The notes under the pieces were generated by a model that did not search any database, was not told the DNA's origin, and saw only the letters and a program-made list of their open reading frames with translations. 64,000 nt of DNA, taken from assembly GCF_014844095.1 (NCBI RefSeq), contig NZ_CP062163.1, positions 372,001-436,000 on the forward strand, given 5' to 3'. The DNA comes from Brevibacillus sp. JNUCC-41. GTDB taxonomy: Bacteria > Bacillota > Bacilli > Bacillales > DSM-1321. How positions within the stretch are numbered: the stretch's first letter is position 1; the number at the start of each line of letters is the position of its first letter. A program made the translations under genes and the position numbers. Below, in pieces: positions 34,582 to 44,220 of the stretch.

Positions 34582-35280
34582 GTGACCCCCTTGTTTAAAC
34601 TACTATTGATAGAAGATGATACGACGTTATTCAATGAAATTAAAGATAGATTGGCACAATGGTCTTATGATATATACGGAATCGGCGATTTTAGTAAAGT
34701 GGTTCAGGAATTCACTGAAATAAAACCTGATTTGGTCATCATTGATATACAGTTGCCGAAGTTCGATGGGTTTCATTGGTGCAGAATGATCCGGTCCCAT
34801 TCCAATGTTCCCATCATCTTTTTATCTTCACGTGATCATCCTACCGACATGGTGATGTCCATGCAGCTTGGAGCTGATGATTTTATCCAGAAGCCTTTTC
34901 ATTTCGATGTACTCATCGCAAAGATACAGGCCACCCTGCGCCGTGTCTATAATTACAATACCGAAAAGGTCGAATTGAAAACCTGGTGCGGTGCAACTGT
35001 GGATTACGAGAAGAACACGGTATCGGCCGAGACTGGCACAATCGAATTGACGAAAAATGAAATTTTCATCTTGAAAAAGCTCATTGAACAGAAAAACAAG
35101 ATCGTAAGCCGCGAAGAATTGATCAACAGCTTATGGGATGACAAACGTTTCATAAGCGATAACACCCTTACAGTGAATGTGAACCGTTTACGAAAGAGAT
35201 TGGATGAACTGGGTTTAGGACATTTCATCGAAACGAAGGTTGGACAGGGTTATATCGCCGTAGAAGAGGCAAATGCATGA
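34582..35280 (+). CDS. bceR: OmpR-family response regulator, BceR-like
   Basis: 232-residue response regulator: receiver domain 1-118 with phospho-acceptor Asp55 (LVIIDIQLPKFDG) and Lys in FIQKPF, and a C-terminal winged helix DNA-binding domain (about 130-225). Length and gene order match BceR-type regulators. Start codon is uncertain: GTG at 34582 or TTG at 34591, neither with an excellent ribosome site. The stop overlaps the kinase start (ATGA). Its likely DNA target is the palindrome at 36272-36299. Confidence 0.87.
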   Translation: MTPLFKLLLIEDDTTLFNEIKDRLAQWSYDIYGIGDFSKVVQEFTEIKPDLVIIDIQLPKFDGFHWCRMIRSHSNVPIIFLSSRDHPTDMVMSMQLGADDFIQKPFHFDVLIAKIQATLRRVYNYNTEKVELKTWCGATVDYEKNTVSAETGTIELTKNEIFILKKLIEQKNKIVSREELINSLWDDKRFISDNTLTVNVNRLRKRLDELGLGHFIETKVGQGYIAVEEANA

Positions 35281-36281
35281 TCAGGAAATATCTCGTGGAA
35301 AGGCTCAGCTGGATCATATTCTACATACTTCTTCATCTATTCATTATCTTCGTCGCTTATCTTGATTCGGCCATTCCGTTAAAGCCCATCCTGTATATTG
35401 TTTTTTTATCATTGCTCATATTCATTATATTTTTGATATTCCGCTATAAGAAGGAAACCTATTTTTATAAAAGTTTAGAAGCGCGGGAAGACAACCTGGA
35501 TATTACGAATATAGCCGAACCAGAAAGCCCTTTCGAAAGGATCATAGAAAACAGCATCATGAACCAAACCGAAATATTGAAGCATTCCGCATCAATTGGT
35601 CAAATGACTTTAGAGCAGGAGAAGGATGACTTATTAGCTTGGATTCATGAAGTGAAGACACCATTGACGGCGATGCATTTAATGATTGACCGCTTGGATG
35701 ATGAATTGCTGAAATCGCATTTGACTTATGAGTGGCTGCGCATTCACCTGCTTCTTGATCAGCAGCTCCACCAAGGGCGCTTGCCTTTCATCAAAAATGA
35801 TTTGTATATAGAGAAAACCGATTTGGAAACAATAATCTTTGATGAGATTAAAACGCTGCAATCATGGTGCATTCAAAAAGGGATCGGCTTCGACATACAA
35901 TTGGATGTAACCGAAGTGCTTACCGATGCCAAATGGCTGGCCTTCATCATGAGGCAGCTCCTGACCAACTCCATTAAATACAGTGAAAACTCGGATATCG
36001 CGATATATAGCCATGAACAGGCTGGACAAACGGTTCTTGAAGTGAAGGATTCTGGACGGGGCATCGACCCAAAGGATTTATCCCGCATATTTGATAAAGG
36101 ATTCACTTCCACGACAAATCATCGTGACACTGCGGCAACTGGCATGGGTTTATATTTAACAAAGAATGCAGCCGAGTCCCTATTCATCTCCATTGACGTG
36201 AAATCAGAGCTTGGAACCGGAACGACCTTTATCTTGACCTTCCCAAAAAGAAATGATTTCGTGAATATCACAAGCATGTGA
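35277..36281 (+). CDS. bceS: Intramembrane-sensing histidine kinase, BceS-like
   Basis: 334-residue sensor kinase, the same length as B. subtilis BceS. Two transmembrane helices (about 11-28 and 36-56) are joined by a very short outside loop, so it cannot bind ligand itself and probably senses through its ABC transporter. His124 in [15 protein letters not shown] is the phospho-accepting residue; N box ([12 protein letters not shown]) and G boxes (DSGRGID, GTGTTF) are intact. Its last codons and stop lie within a 28-bp palindrome that precedes the transporter genes. Confidence 0.88.
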   Translation: MIRKYLVERLSWIIFYILLHLFIIFVAYLDSAIPLKPILYIVFLSLLIFIIFLIFRYKKETYFYKSLEAREDNLDITNIAEPESPFERIIENSIMNQTEILKHSASIGQMTLEQEKDDLLAWIHEVKTPLTAMHLMIDRLDDELLKSHLTYEWLRIHLLLDQQLHQGRLPFIKNDLYIEKTDLETIIFDEIKTLQSWCIQKGIGFDIQLDVTEVLTDAKWLAFIMRQLLTNSIKYSENSDIAIYSHEQAGQTVLEVKDSGRGIDPKDLSRIFDKGFTSTTNHRDTAATGMGLYLTKNAAESLFISIDVKSELGTGTTFILTFPKRNDFVNITSM

Positions 36282-36351
36282 CAAAAGTGTCACATGCTTT
36301 TATTCTTTGTTCGTCCAAACGAAGGAAAAGAAATTCACGGCCTTTTATAAT
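36272..36351 (+). promoter_or_regulatory. Operator/terminator palindrome and promoter of the Bce-like transporter
   Basis: Perfect 12-bp arms (36272-36283, 36288-36299) separated by AAAG. The centre TGACA-AAAG-TGTCA fits the TnACA-N4-TGTnA pattern of BceR-type regulators. A TATAAT is at 36346-36351 with only AGGAAA at the -35 position, consistent with an activator-dependent promoter. The palindrome contains the kinase stop codon and is followed by TTTTATTCTTT, so it could also terminate the kinase transcript. Confidence 0.65.
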
Positions 36352-36381
36352 GAGGATATAGAAAAAAAGGAGTGTATCCAA

Positions 36382-37143
36382 ATGAATATATTAGAAGCGA
36401 AAAAAATCCATAAAATCTATGGTAATAAATTCAATAAACAAGAAGTATTAAAGGGTCTTGATATAAGCATACAAGAAGGTGAATTCGTAAGTATCATGGG
36501 TGCATCCGGTTCGGGAAAAACGACTTTGCTTAATGTCCTTTCCTCGATCGATAAAATCAGCAACGGCACCATTACAATCGATGGAAAAGTGATTTCAGGG
36601 ATGAAAGAAAAGCAGTTGGCCGAATTTCGGAAGAACCATCTAGGCTTCATCTTCCAGGAATATAACTTATTGGACACCCTGACCGTCAAAGAAAATATCC
36701 TTCTGCCCTTATCCATTACAAAAACACCCCATAATGAAGCGGCACAAAGGTTTGAAGCCGTGGCGAAGGAACTGGGCATATATGAAGTGAAAGATAAATA
36801 CCCAAATGAAATTTCCGGCGGTCAAAAACAGCGCACGTCTGCAGCACGGGCTTTCATCCATGACCCAAGCATCATTTTTGCGGATGAACCGACTGGGGCG
36901 CTTGACTCCAAATCAGCTTCCGATTTACTGAACAAACTGAGCGAAATGAATCAAAAGCGCAAAGCGACCATCATCATGGTAACCCACGACCCAGTGGCGG
37001 CCAGTTATTGCAGCCGAGTCATTTTCATTAAAGATGGACAAATATATACACAATTGAATAAAGGGGAACAATCCAGACAAACCTTCTTCAAGGACATCAT
37101 GAAAACACAAGGTGTATTGGGAGGGGTTCAAAATGAGCATTAA
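36382..37143 (+). CDS. bceA: BceA-like ABC transporter ATP-binding protein
   Basis: 253-residue ATPase of the MacB/peptide-7-exporter group. Walker [10 protein letters not shown] (40-48), Q-loop FIFQEYNLL, signature [14 protein letters not shown] and Walker [13 protein letters not shown] are all present. With the following permease it would give resistance to and sensing of antimicrobial peptides such as bacitracin-like compounds. I start at 36382, after AAAAAAAGGAGTGTATCCA. It overlaps the permease start by 11 bp. Confidence 0.9.
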   Translation: MNILEAKKIHKIYGNKFNKQEVLKGLDISIQEGEFVSIMGASGSGKTTLLNVLSSIDKISNGTITIDGKVISGMKEKQLAEFRKNHLGFIFQEYNLLDTLTVKENILLPLSITKTPHNEAAQRFEAVAKELGIYEVKDKYPNEISGGQKQRTSAARAFIHDPSIIFADEPTGALDSKSASDLLNKLSEMNQKRKATIIMVTHDPVAASYCSRVIFIKDGQIYTQLNKGEQSRQTFFKDIMKTQGVLGGVQNEH

Positions 37144-39079
37144 TCAACTCATCTTTCGAAATCTGAAGAAGAATTTGAAAAACTATTATCTGTATGTGTT
37201 TGCCCTGGTCTTCAGCGCTTCTCTTTATTTTGCCTTTGTCACCTTGCAATATGACCCATCGCTGGATGAAGTGGAGGGTACGGTGAAAGGGGCCGCCTCC
37301 ATCAAGGCTGCATCGATCCTGCTTGTTGCGATTGTTTCCATATTCCTTTTATATGCCAATAGCATTTTCATAAAAAGACGCAGTAAGGAAATTGGCTTAT
37401 TCCAATTGATAGGCATGACCAAGAACAGGATATTCCGGATCCTGAGCGTGGAAAACCTGATCCTGTATTTCTGTTCCGTATTCCTGGGAATCTTTGTAGG
37501 GTTTGCTGCATCAAAATTAATCATCATGATACTGTTTAAAATAATGGGTGTCCAGGCGATCGCGACCCTAAAATTTTCTTTTCAGCCGCTTGTTCAAACC
37601 ATTCTTGTTTTTAGCGCCATCTATCTTTTCATCATGTTGATGAATTATGCCTTCATTAAAAGGCAGACCATTCTTTCATTATTTAGAGTGACTTCAATGA
37701 CGGAAGGAAAAGTGAAAAAGGTTTCGATGTTCGAAATGATCATCGGGATATTCGGAATCATCCTGATCATTGCCGGCTATGTCGTCTCATCCAAATTATT
37801 CGATGGAGCTTTTTCAGAGATGACCGAGCTTTTTATGGCCATGGTCTTCATTTTAGGAACCGTCATCATCGGTACCTACCTATTCTATAAAGGATCCGTA
37901 AGCTTCATCTTTAATATCGTCCGTAAAAAGAAAAATGGCTATTTGAACATCAATGAAGTATTGTCCCTTTCATCCATCATGTTCCGGATGAAATCGAATG
38001 CGGTATTATTGACGATCATCACGACCGTTTCCGCTCTGGCGATTGGATTATTATCATTAAGCTATATCTCCTACTACTCAGCGGAGAAGAGTGCACAAAC
38101 CTATATCCCCACCGATTTTTCAATGACGGATACGGAAGATGCAAATGCATTCAAGAAAACATTATCAGACAGTAAAATTGATTATGACGAAAAGGTGATC
38201 GATGTCATTCAAGTGGATGTCAATGTAAAGGAAGTAATGGAAACCAGCCTGGAAGGAGTGAACTTCGATCCGGATATCATGACCGTTCCCGTCATCAGTG
38301 ATGAAGCTGTTAAAGGAATCAACCTCGCCGAAGATGAGACCCTTTTCAGCGGATACAGTAATATGATGGAGAAGGTCATGTCCTTGAAGGATTCCGGAAA
38401 GATTGAACTGAAGGGCAAACACGAAGTGATTCCGCAAACATACATGGGATTGAATGATGATAGCATCCTGTCCTATTACTTCACGAGTGGCGGAATGCCC
38501 GTTGCCATTGTAGACCAAACGATATTCGACCGTTTGAAAAAGGATATCGACCCGAAAATCCAAAAGGTTTCATCTGTAAATATCGGCATTGATGTGAAGG
38601 ATGAAGCTGAACTTGAAAAAGCGAATGATCTATTCAATAAAATGAATTTCAAAGAAGAACATGTAAATGATTCCCAATTAGAAATGTTCAACAACCAGAA
38701 GAAGAATATGGGCCTTATCATGTTCATCGTCGCCTTCTTGGGATTAACCTTCCTCATCACATCCGGTTGCATCCTCTATTTCAAGCAAATGGATGAAAGT
38801 GAAGGTGAAAAATCCAATTACACCATCTTAAGGAAACTGGGATTCACACGAGGTGACTTGTTAAGAGGAATCCAAGCAAAACAAGTTTTCAATTTCGGCA
38901 TTCCTTTAGTCGTCGGGCTGCTTCACAGTTATTTCGCAGTCCAATCAGGATGGTTCTTATTCGGGACCGAAGTTTGGACACCGATGATCATCGTTATGGC
39001 ATTATATACGGCATTGTATTCGATCTTCGGAATCCTATCCGTATTCCATTACAAAAAGGTCATCAAAGAATCTCTATAG
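37133..39079 (+). CDS. bceB: BceB-like ABC transporter permease
   Basis: 648-residue permease with ten predicted membrane segments and a large extracellular domain of about 210 residues (roughly 305-515) between segments 7 and 8, the layout of BceB-type transporters that both remove peptides from lipid II-cycle targets and signal to the kinase. Two FtsX regions flank it. GGGAGGGGTTCAAA precedes ATG. Close in length to BceB/PsdB (about 646). The peptide it recognises cannot be predicted. Confidence 0.9.
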   Translation: MSINQLIFRNLKKNLKNYYLYVFALVFSASLYFAFVTLQYDPSLDEVEGTVKGAASIKAASILLVAIVSIFLLYANSIFIKRRSKEIGLFQLIGMTKNRIFRILSVENLILYFCSVFLGIFVGFAASKLIIMILFKIMGVQAIATLKFSFQPLVQTILVFSAIYLFIMLMNYAFIKRQTILSLFRVTSMTEGKVKKVSMFEMIIGIFGIILIIAGYVVSSKLFDGAFSEMTELFMAMVFILGTVIIGTYLFYKGSVSFIFNIVRKKKNGYLNINEVLSLSSIMFRMKSNAVLLTIITTVSALAIGLLSLSYISYYSAEKSAQTYIPTDFSMTDTEDANAFKKTLSDSKIDYDEKVIDVIQVDVNVKEVMETSLEGVNFDPDIMTVPVISDEAVKGINLAEDETLFSGYSNMMEKVMSLKDSGKIELKGKHEVIPQTYMGLNDDSILSYYFTSGGMPVAIVDQTIFDRLKKDIDPKIQKVSSVNIGIDVKDEAELEKANDLFNKMNFKEEHVNDSQLEMFNNQKKNMGLIMFIVAFLGLTFLITSGCILYFKQMDESEGEKSNYTILRKLGFTRGDLLRGIQAKQVFNFGIPLVVGLLHSYFAVQSGWFLFGTEVWTPMIIVMALYTALYSIFGILSVFHYKKVIKESL

Positions 39080-39084
39080 GTGCT

Positions 39085-39118
39085 AAAAGCTCCAGGGCCC
39101 TGAGGCCCTGGAGCTTTT
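39085..39118. terminator. Bidirectional terminator between BceB-like and ycgT genes
   Basis: Fifteen-bp perfect stem AAAAGCTCCAGGGCC / GGCCCTGGAGCTTTT with a 4-nt loop between convergent genes. Confidence 0.92.
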
Positions 39119-39127
39119 ATTTCCCCT

Positions 39128-40192
39128 TTAAAGTACCCCAGCCGGTTTCATCATTTCCTTGATCAATTCCCTGTTGCGCTTTTTAAAGATTTCATTATGG
39201 GAAGATACCATCCCCACTCCGTGAGCGTCAGGCTGGATATATTGCTTTGCTTTGTTTACGGCATTTGCTGCATCTTGAAAAGTACCTGCTATCAGGTTCA
39301 ATTTACCTTCATGCTTAAGGATATCACCGGCAGCGTATATTCCATCCATCGAGGATTCACTTGAAGAAGTGCCCTCAATATAATAATTGTCGGCTATGGC
39401 TATATTCACTTTACTATTTCGAAGCAGCGATGTATCCCGCTCATAACCATGATTGATGATGACTTCGTCGATCGGCAAGTAAGAAACCTCTCCCGTTGCG
39501 TGATTCGTCAGTTCAACATGCTCAATTGATTCATGATCAGCGCAGGCGATCAGTTTTGTAATCGTCGTATTCAAGAAACAAATAGCAGAGCTTTCCATCA
39601 ATTGCCTTGCTTGTGATTCATGACCTGCTAAACTATCTTTCCTATATGTCAGATACACCTTTTTGGCGATGGGCTCCAATTCGTTTGCCCAGTCTATAGC
39701 CGAATTCCCGCCGCCTGAAATGATCACCGTCTTATCCTTGAATCGATTGAAAGACTTAACAGTATAGTTTAAATTGGAGACTTCAAACCTTTCTGCCCCG
39801 TCTATTTCCAGCTTTTGCGGATTCAGGATTCCGCCGCCAACCGCGACAATGATCGTCTTGGAAAAGTGCATTTTACCAGAAGCCGTATGTAAAACGAAGA
39901 TACCTTTTTCATTGCGTGTGATGGATTCCACTTTTTCATTCAAGACGACTGTTGGATTGAATGTTAAACCTTGCTCCACCAGCTGCTCAATCAATTTCTC
40001 CCCAGTTGTGGGTGTCAGCCCTCCAACATCCCAAATCAGTTTCTCCGGATAGATATGAATTTTCCCGCCTAGCCTTGGCTGGTATTCAATCAGTTTAACT
40101 TTCATTTCTCTAAGTCCGCTATAAAAAGTGGAGTAAAGGCCTGCTGGCCCTCCCCCAATAACCGTTACATCAAATAAATCTTGCTGTTCCAT
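39128..40192 (-). CDS. ycgT: Ferredoxin/flavodoxin-NADP+ reductase type 2 (YcgT-like)
   Basis: 354-residue FAD/NAD(P)-binding reductase of the thioredoxin-reductase-like FNR type: GGGPAGLYSTFYSG (about 12-25), the second Rossmann motif ISGGGNSAIDWA, and GIYAAGD near the C-terminus; there is no CxxC redox pair, excluding thioredoxin reductase. GGGGAGTGGACGTAA precedes ATG. A Fur-box-like sequence lies just upstream, supporting assignment to the iron-regulated YcgT rather than the constitutive YumC. Confidence 0.88.
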   Translation of the reverse strand: MEQQDLFDVTVIGGGPAGLYSTFYSGLREMKVKLIEYQPRLGGKIHIYPEKLIWDVGGLTPTTGEKLIEQLVEQGLTFNPTVVLNEKVESITRNEKGIFVLHTASGKMHFSKTIIVAVGGGILNPQKLEIDGAERFEVSNLNYTVKSFNRFKDKTVIISGGGNSAIDWANELEPIAKKVYLTYRKDSLAGHESQARQLMESSAICFLNTTITKLIACADHESIEHVELTNHATGEVSYLPIDEVIINHGYERDTSLLRNSKVNIAIADNYYIEGTSSSESSMDGIYAAGDILKHEGKLNLIAGTFQDAANAVNKAKQYIQPDAHGVGMVSSHNEIFKKRNRELIKEMMKPAGVL

Positions 40193-40218
40193 TTACGTCC
40201 ACTCCCCGGTAATCAATT

Positions 40219-40237
40219 GTTATTGATTATCATTCTC
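40219..40237 (-). promoter_or_regulatory. Fur box upstream of ycgT
   Basis: The 19-mer read on the minus strand matches the classical GATAATGATAATCATTATC at 16 of 19 positions and lies 27 bp upstream of the start codon. Confidence 0.7.
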
Positions 40238-40351
40238 ATTTAATGGTACACTCTTTTTTCACTTTTTACAATAAGCAGTGAAGGTTAATTTCAAAAAAAC
40301 GTAATGAATGAGATAGAAAAAAGCCAAGTAATGATGTTCAGGCAAGCGAAA

Positions 40352-40399
40352 AAAAGTGCAGCATCTTTCCTACTCAAGGATGAAAGATGCTGCACTTTT
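40352..40399 (-). terminator. Terminator of phnX
   Basis: Eighteen-bp stem (40352-40369 with 40382-40399), loop of 12 nt, followed on the minus strand by a T-run. Confidence 0.88.
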
Positions 40400-40412
40400 C
40401 TGGCACTGAATA

Positions 40413-41189
40413 TTAGCTTGAATGAGGTCTTTTCCCTTCTGTTATAAGAAGGTTGATCCGATCTATGAGTTCAGGCAGTTCCTCGATCGTTTTGATGGTG
40501 AAGTCTGCCCCGTTTTGCATAAAGGTGTCTGCCGTTTTAGAGATGAGATTTTGTTTATCTCGTTCTGGTAAACTTGTATACTCATTCAAACTCAATCCCA
40601 TCTCGGAGCTTCCGACAATGATTCCGACCGACCATACCCCAGCATTGACTCCCTCCTGCATATCGGAAACGGTATCTCCTACCTTCACTACCTTCCATGA
40701 TGCGGTTAACTTCAATTCTTCCATATTCCGATATATCATGTAAGGATAAGGCCTTCCAATTGAATGGGTTGCATCCGGGGCGACATGGAAATCCGGCCGA
40801 TACCCTTTTTTCAAAGCATTTGGTACGACGACCTCCATCATTGTATCCGTATAACCCGTTGTCGACCCAATCTTCAGGCCACGATTTCTTAACGCTTCCA
40901 CTGTCTCGATAACCCCTGGAATGGGATCTGTATAATCCGCCAATGACATCATCAGTGCCGGTTCGAATTCAGCATATAGTTTTTCAACGTCTTCCTCATT
41001 AAATGGCCTTCCGTATTGTTCCTCCCATAACGAAGATATCCTTGGCATGGTCAGCATCGCACGAATATGGTCGATTTTCAGCATGCCCATCGGCGCTCTG
41101 GCTTCTTCCATCGTCACGTCCAGTCCAGCATTTTTAAATATATCAGCTGTTCCAGCCCAATCCAAAATGATTCCCTCTACCTTATTCAT
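40413..41189 (-). CDS. phnX: Phosphonoacetaldehyde hydrolase with internal deletion
   Basis: 258-residue HAD-family phosphonatase that would split phosphonoacetaldehyde into acetaldehyde and phosphate. The nucleophile is Asp10 in ILDWAGT and the Schiff-base Lys is Lys38 in [10 protein letters not shown]. The distance between them is 28 residues; in the B. cereus enzyme (Asp12, Lys53) it is 41. About 13 residues after DWAGT, covering the conserved Cys22 region, are missing in frame. C-terminal HAD motif [13 protein letters not shown] is intact. It overlaps the phnW remnant by an ATGA junction. Activity is doubtful. Confidence 0.85.
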   Translation of the reverse strand: MNKVEGIILDWAGTADIFKNAGLDVTMEEARAPMGMLKIDHIRAMLTMPRISSLWEEQYGRPFNEEDVEKLYAEFEPALMMSLADYTDPIPGVIETVEALRNRGLKIGSTTGYTDTMMEVVVPNALKKGYRPDFHVAPDATHSIGRPYPYMIYRNMEELKLTASWKVVKVGDTVSDMQEGVNAGVWSVGIIVGSSEMGLSLNEYTSLPERDKQNLISKTADTFMQNGADFTIKTIEELPELIDRINLLITEGKRPHSS

Positions 41190-41779
41190 ACTGTCACCAC
41201 TTTCATATATTTTTCTACGATCATGCCAAGTTCCTCGATATCTTCTTCATGGATTTCACCAATATTGCCGATTCGGAATGTATCTATGTCAGTCAGCTTT
41301 CCGGGGTATATTACGTAACCCCTCTCTTTGATGAAATTGTAGAAGTCCCCAAAATCAAAGGCATCATCAGGAAAGAGGAATGTTGTAATGATGGGTGATT
41401 GTTTATCAGGTGAGATATACGCATGAATGCCCAATTTACCCATCAGCCCCCTCAGCCTATCATTATTATTTTTATAGCGGGCGAATCTGGCTGGAATGCC
41501 GCCTTCTTCCGTTAATTCTTCCAGCGCTTTAGCAAACGCGGCCACTACATGTGTCGGAGATGTGAAACGCCATTTTCCATCCTTGTCCATCTCTTTCCAC
41601 TGATCATATAAATCCAGGGACAAACTGCGGGCATTGCCTTCACATGCCAACAATTTATCAAGCTTCGCAATGACGAAACCAAAACCAGGGATTCCTTGAA
41701 TGCATTTATTTGCACTGCTGATCAAATAATCAATTCCGAGTTCAGGTACATTCATCTCCACTCCGCCAAAGCTGCTCAT
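41186..41779 (-). pseudogene. phnW: 2-aminoethylphosphonate-pyruvate transaminase remnant
   Basis: Only the C-terminal 197 residues of PhnW (full length about 365) remain, beginning at MSSFGG, just after where the conserved VDA should be. The PLP Lys is kept in [15 protein letters not shown]. Upstream, the frame runs into a GC-rich repeat element; those codons (RPRKASAW and earlier) are element sequence, not PhnW. The whole N-terminal half is absent from this locus. The protein cannot work as a transaminase. PhnW would supply phosphonoacetaldehyde to PhnX, so the pathway is broken here. Confidence 0.88.
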
Positions 41780-41781
41780 CC

Positions 41782-41907
41782 AGGCACTCGCTTTCCGCGG
41801 GCGGTCCGGAAGCCTCCTTGGCGCTTTTGCGCCTGTGGGGTCTCCCCTGGACTCGCTTTTCCCGCAGGAGTCTCGCACACCAACTCCAATCAAATTTGTT
41901 TTAAAAG
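41782..41907 (+). mobile_element. GC-rich A-type element (A4) fused to phnW
   Basis: Hairpin-rich sequence from GGCACTCGCTTTCCGCGG to CCAATCAAATTTG, the A-family core. The left end normally present (GGCTGTTTTCGCAT ... GGTTGATTTCC) is missing; the element joins phnW directly, indicating a deletion or recombination junction. Confidence 0.75.
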
Positions 41908-41991
41908 ATAGAACCCCTTTTGTCTACAAACTAGATAATAAAGGAGAATCGGAATACTCTCACCCCTACCATGATTTTAAAGGAAATCAGG

Positions 41992-42112
41992 CTCATCCCG
42001 AACCATGTTTAAGATTAAATTATCCTTTATGTTTTTTTACTGTAATCCCTATTGGATTGAAGAAATTTGCGACACTCCTGCCGAATTACTGCTAGACGAG
42101 ACCTCGGGGGAG
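41992..42112 (+). repeat. Interspersed repeat family B, copy B1
   Basis: About 120 bp matching the reverse complement of 32590-32712. It follows element A4 by about 85 bp, and B2 is likewise placed beside A3, so A-variant plus B may be one composite unit. No coding potential. Confidence 0.75.
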
Positions 42113-42153
42113 CTGGTTTGGTCCGTCGATCCCATAAAGTTTAGCCAAGTATC

Positions 42154-42630
42154 CTACTTAAAATTCCTTTCATGCTGAAGGAGCCATTCCTTTCTCCATA
42201 AGCCACCCGCATAACCGGTTAATTTCCCATTTGAACCTATTATCCGATGACAAGGAATCACGATGCTTAACTTATTCCGGCCATTAGCGCTCCCTACTGC
42301 CCTTATGGCTTTTTCATTACCGATTGTAACGGCGATGTCTTTATACGAACCCGTGTTAGCGTACAGGATTCCTGTTAAGGCATTCCACACGTTTTTTTGG
42401 AAGATGGTCCCTTCAAGTAAATAAGGAAATGTAAATTCCCTGCGTTCACCTTTGAAATACTCATCAAGCTGATGAAAGCACTCCACCAAAACCTTGGGTG
42501 TTTGATCTTGCATAATATTTATCTTTATATCCCTTTCAGCGAACATTATGGAACAGATGGCCTCATTTGTTCCTGATACCTCGATTATTCCAATCGGCGA
42601 TACATAATCTAATTTAACTAATTCACCCAT
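42154..42630 (-). CDS. adaB: Methylated-DNA-protein cysteine methyltransferase (AdaB/Ogt)
   Basis: 158-residue O6-alkylguanine-DNA alkyltransferase. The acceptor Cys127 is in IPCHRIIG, followed by YAGGLWRKEWLL; the DNA-binding helix contains AVGSANGRN. It repairs alkylated guanine by transferring the alkyl group to itself. It follows adaA by 69 bp on the same strand, as in the B. subtilis adaA-adaB operon. Confidence 0.93.
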   Translation of the reverse strand: MGELVKLDYVSPIGIIEVSGTNEAICSIMFAERDIKINIMQDQTPKVLVECFHQLDEYFKGERREFTFPYLLEGTIFQKNVWNALTGILYANTGSYKDIAVTIGNEKAIRAVGSANGRNKLSIVIPCHRIIGSNGKLTGYAGGLWRKEWLLQHERNFK

Positions 42631-42699
42631 ATAAAGACCTCCTAGATAGAAGGAAGCAGATGCCTGCCTCCCACCCCATTTTTTTCAATTCCCCTTTTC

Positions 42700-43254
42700 C
42701 TACATGTTTCGATATTCACTGGGAGAACAATGTTTCAAACGGCGAAATACCTTATAAAAGTTCGAAGGGCTTTGGAATCCTACTTCAAGGGAAATCTCGA
42801 GATTCGTTAGACTTGTGCTTGTTAGAAGAAATGCCGCTTTATCGACTCTTATTTTTTCCAAATAGGAACGGGGAGTTTCTAATGTTTCCTTTTTGAATAG
42901 CCGCTCCAGATAATAGGAACTTACACCGACATGGTTAGCAATATCCTTTAACTCCACCTTTTGGTTATACTGATTTACCAGAAAAGCGATGACATCTCTG
43001 ACAAGTCGCATCTGCGGGGAATCATCAACTTCCGGTTGGCATCTTTTGCAAGCACGGAAGCCAGCCTTTTCGACTTCATCGATATCATGATAGAATTTCA
43101 CATTTATTTTTTTCGGCTTCCTTGACCTGCATGAAGGGCGGCAGTATATTTTTGTAGTCTTTACAGCCGTAAAGAATAATCCGTCATATTTAGGGTCGCA
43201 GGCAATGATTTTCTCCCACATTTCTTCAAAGGAAAGATTGATAGCATCAGCCAT
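42700..43254 (-). CDS. adaA: AdaA methylphosphotriester-DNA methyltransferase and activator
   Basis: 184-residue protein. Residues about 1-80 are the Ada zinc domain with C38, C42, C69 and C72 (CRPSC ... CKRC); one Cys accepts methyl groups from DNA phosphotriesters, converting the protein to an activator. Residues about 85-180 are an AraC-type DNA-binding domain (VELKDIANHVGVSSYYLERLFKKE; GFQSPSNFYKVFRR). Start at 43254 follows GGAGTATA. Expected to activate its own operon after methylation. Confidence 0.93.
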   Translation of the reverse strand: MADAINLSFEEMWEKIIACDPKYDGLFFTAVKTTKIYCRPSCRSRKPKKINVKFYHDIDEVEKAGFRACKRCQPEVDDSPQMRLVRDVIAFLVNQYNQKVELKDIANHVGVSSYYLERLFKKETLETPRSYLEKIRVDKAAFLLTSTSLTNLEISLEVGFQSPSNFYKVFRRLKHCSPSEYRNM

Positions 43255-43277
43255 TATACTCCGCATCCTTTCAGGTT

Positions 43278-44048
43278 TTAGTTCCCATATAAATGTGAGG
43301 TGTCATTTAGCTCTACTATTCGTGCTGTATCTCTTTCTAACAATGCAATGACTTTATCGGATAGGGAATTTCCGAAACTGAGACGTTTCACGCCTAATTC
43401 TTCAAGCTCTTTACCATTCGTTAATCCAGGCAAAGATAATACATTAAGGGGGGCACCTATATTCAAAGTGATTTCCTTTATTTCATCATAGTTCGTTAAT
43501 CCAGGGATGAATATTCCGCTTGCTCCACTCTCCACATACGCTTTTGCCCGCTTTATTGTTTCCTGAAGAGGATTTTCTTTTTGAAAATAAGTATCTGTTC
43601 TAGCATTGATGTAAAAACCCTCATACCCATTGTTATCCAATGATTCTCTTATTTTTACTAGTAGGCTGCAGTGTTCGGATATATCTCTTAGCCCTTTTTG
43701 TTTTTTGAGCGAATCCTCAATATTGATCCCGGCAACACCGACGTCTGCCGTCCTTAACACATTATCGACAATCTTTTCTGCGGTTTCACCATAGCCTGCT
43801 TCAATATCCGCAGTGACGGGAATTTTCACATTATCCGCAATAAGCTTAATGATACCTAAATGTCTTTCAAAATCAATCAATTCGCCATCAGAATGACCAA
43901 GGGAGTTGGCAATTCCACAGCTTGTCGTTCCAATTGCCTTGAATCCTGCTTTCTCGAGAATCAAGGCCGATAATAAATCCCAGGCATTCCCCAATATCAA
44001 CAGGTCGTTCGAAAAGTGTAATTCATTGAATTCCTTTATGTTAGTCAT
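43278..44048 (-). CDS. Isocitrate lyase/PEP mutase superfamily protein
   Basis: 256-residue barrel protein of the ICL/PEP mutase superfamily: GNAWDLLSALILEKAGFKAIGTTSCGIAN (about 20-48), TADIEAGYGET (about 79-89), GINIEDS (about 106-112). It lacks the catalytic loop sequence of isocitrate lyase (KKCGH), so it belongs to the less-defined oxaloacetate decarboxylase/carboxyphosphonoenolpyruvate mutase-like group. It is 23 bp upstream of adaA on the same strand, so it is apparently the first gene of the ada operon. The reaction is unknown. Confidence 0.78.
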   Translation of the reverse strand: MTNIKEFNELHFSNDLLILGNAWDLLSALILEKAGFKAIGTTSCGIANSLGHSDGELIDFERHLGIIKLIADNVKIPVTADIEAGYGETAEKIVDNVLRTADVGVAGINIEDSLKKQKGLRDISEHCSLLVKIRESLDNNGYEGFYINARTDTYFQKENPLQETIKRAKAYVESGASGIFIPGLTNYDEIKEITLNIGAPLNVLSLPGLTNGKELEELGVKRLSFGNSLSDKVIALLERDTARIVELNDTSHLYGN

Positions 44049-44182
44049 AATATTTGCTCCTAAAATTTATTTGTTCTCATTTTAACAATCAATCCGGCTC
44101 CAAATCGTCCTCATTATTGCTCTTATGGTCCCTTCATATAATGGTTGTGCCGGGTTCCCGTTTAACGGTTCCGAACAAATAA

Positions 44183-44210
44183 AAAATGCCCTTTCATACC
44201 GGGGCATTTT
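44183..44210 (-). terminator. Terminator of the 116-residue protein gene
   Basis: Stem AAAATGCCC / GGGCATTTT followed by a T-rich stretch on the minus strand. Confidence 0.8.
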
Positions 44211-44220
44211 CATGAACCTA

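Noticed and set aside
41780..41893. N-terminal 38 codons of the phnW frame as real protein
   Set aside because: They translate the GC-rich repeat element and have no similarity to PhnW.
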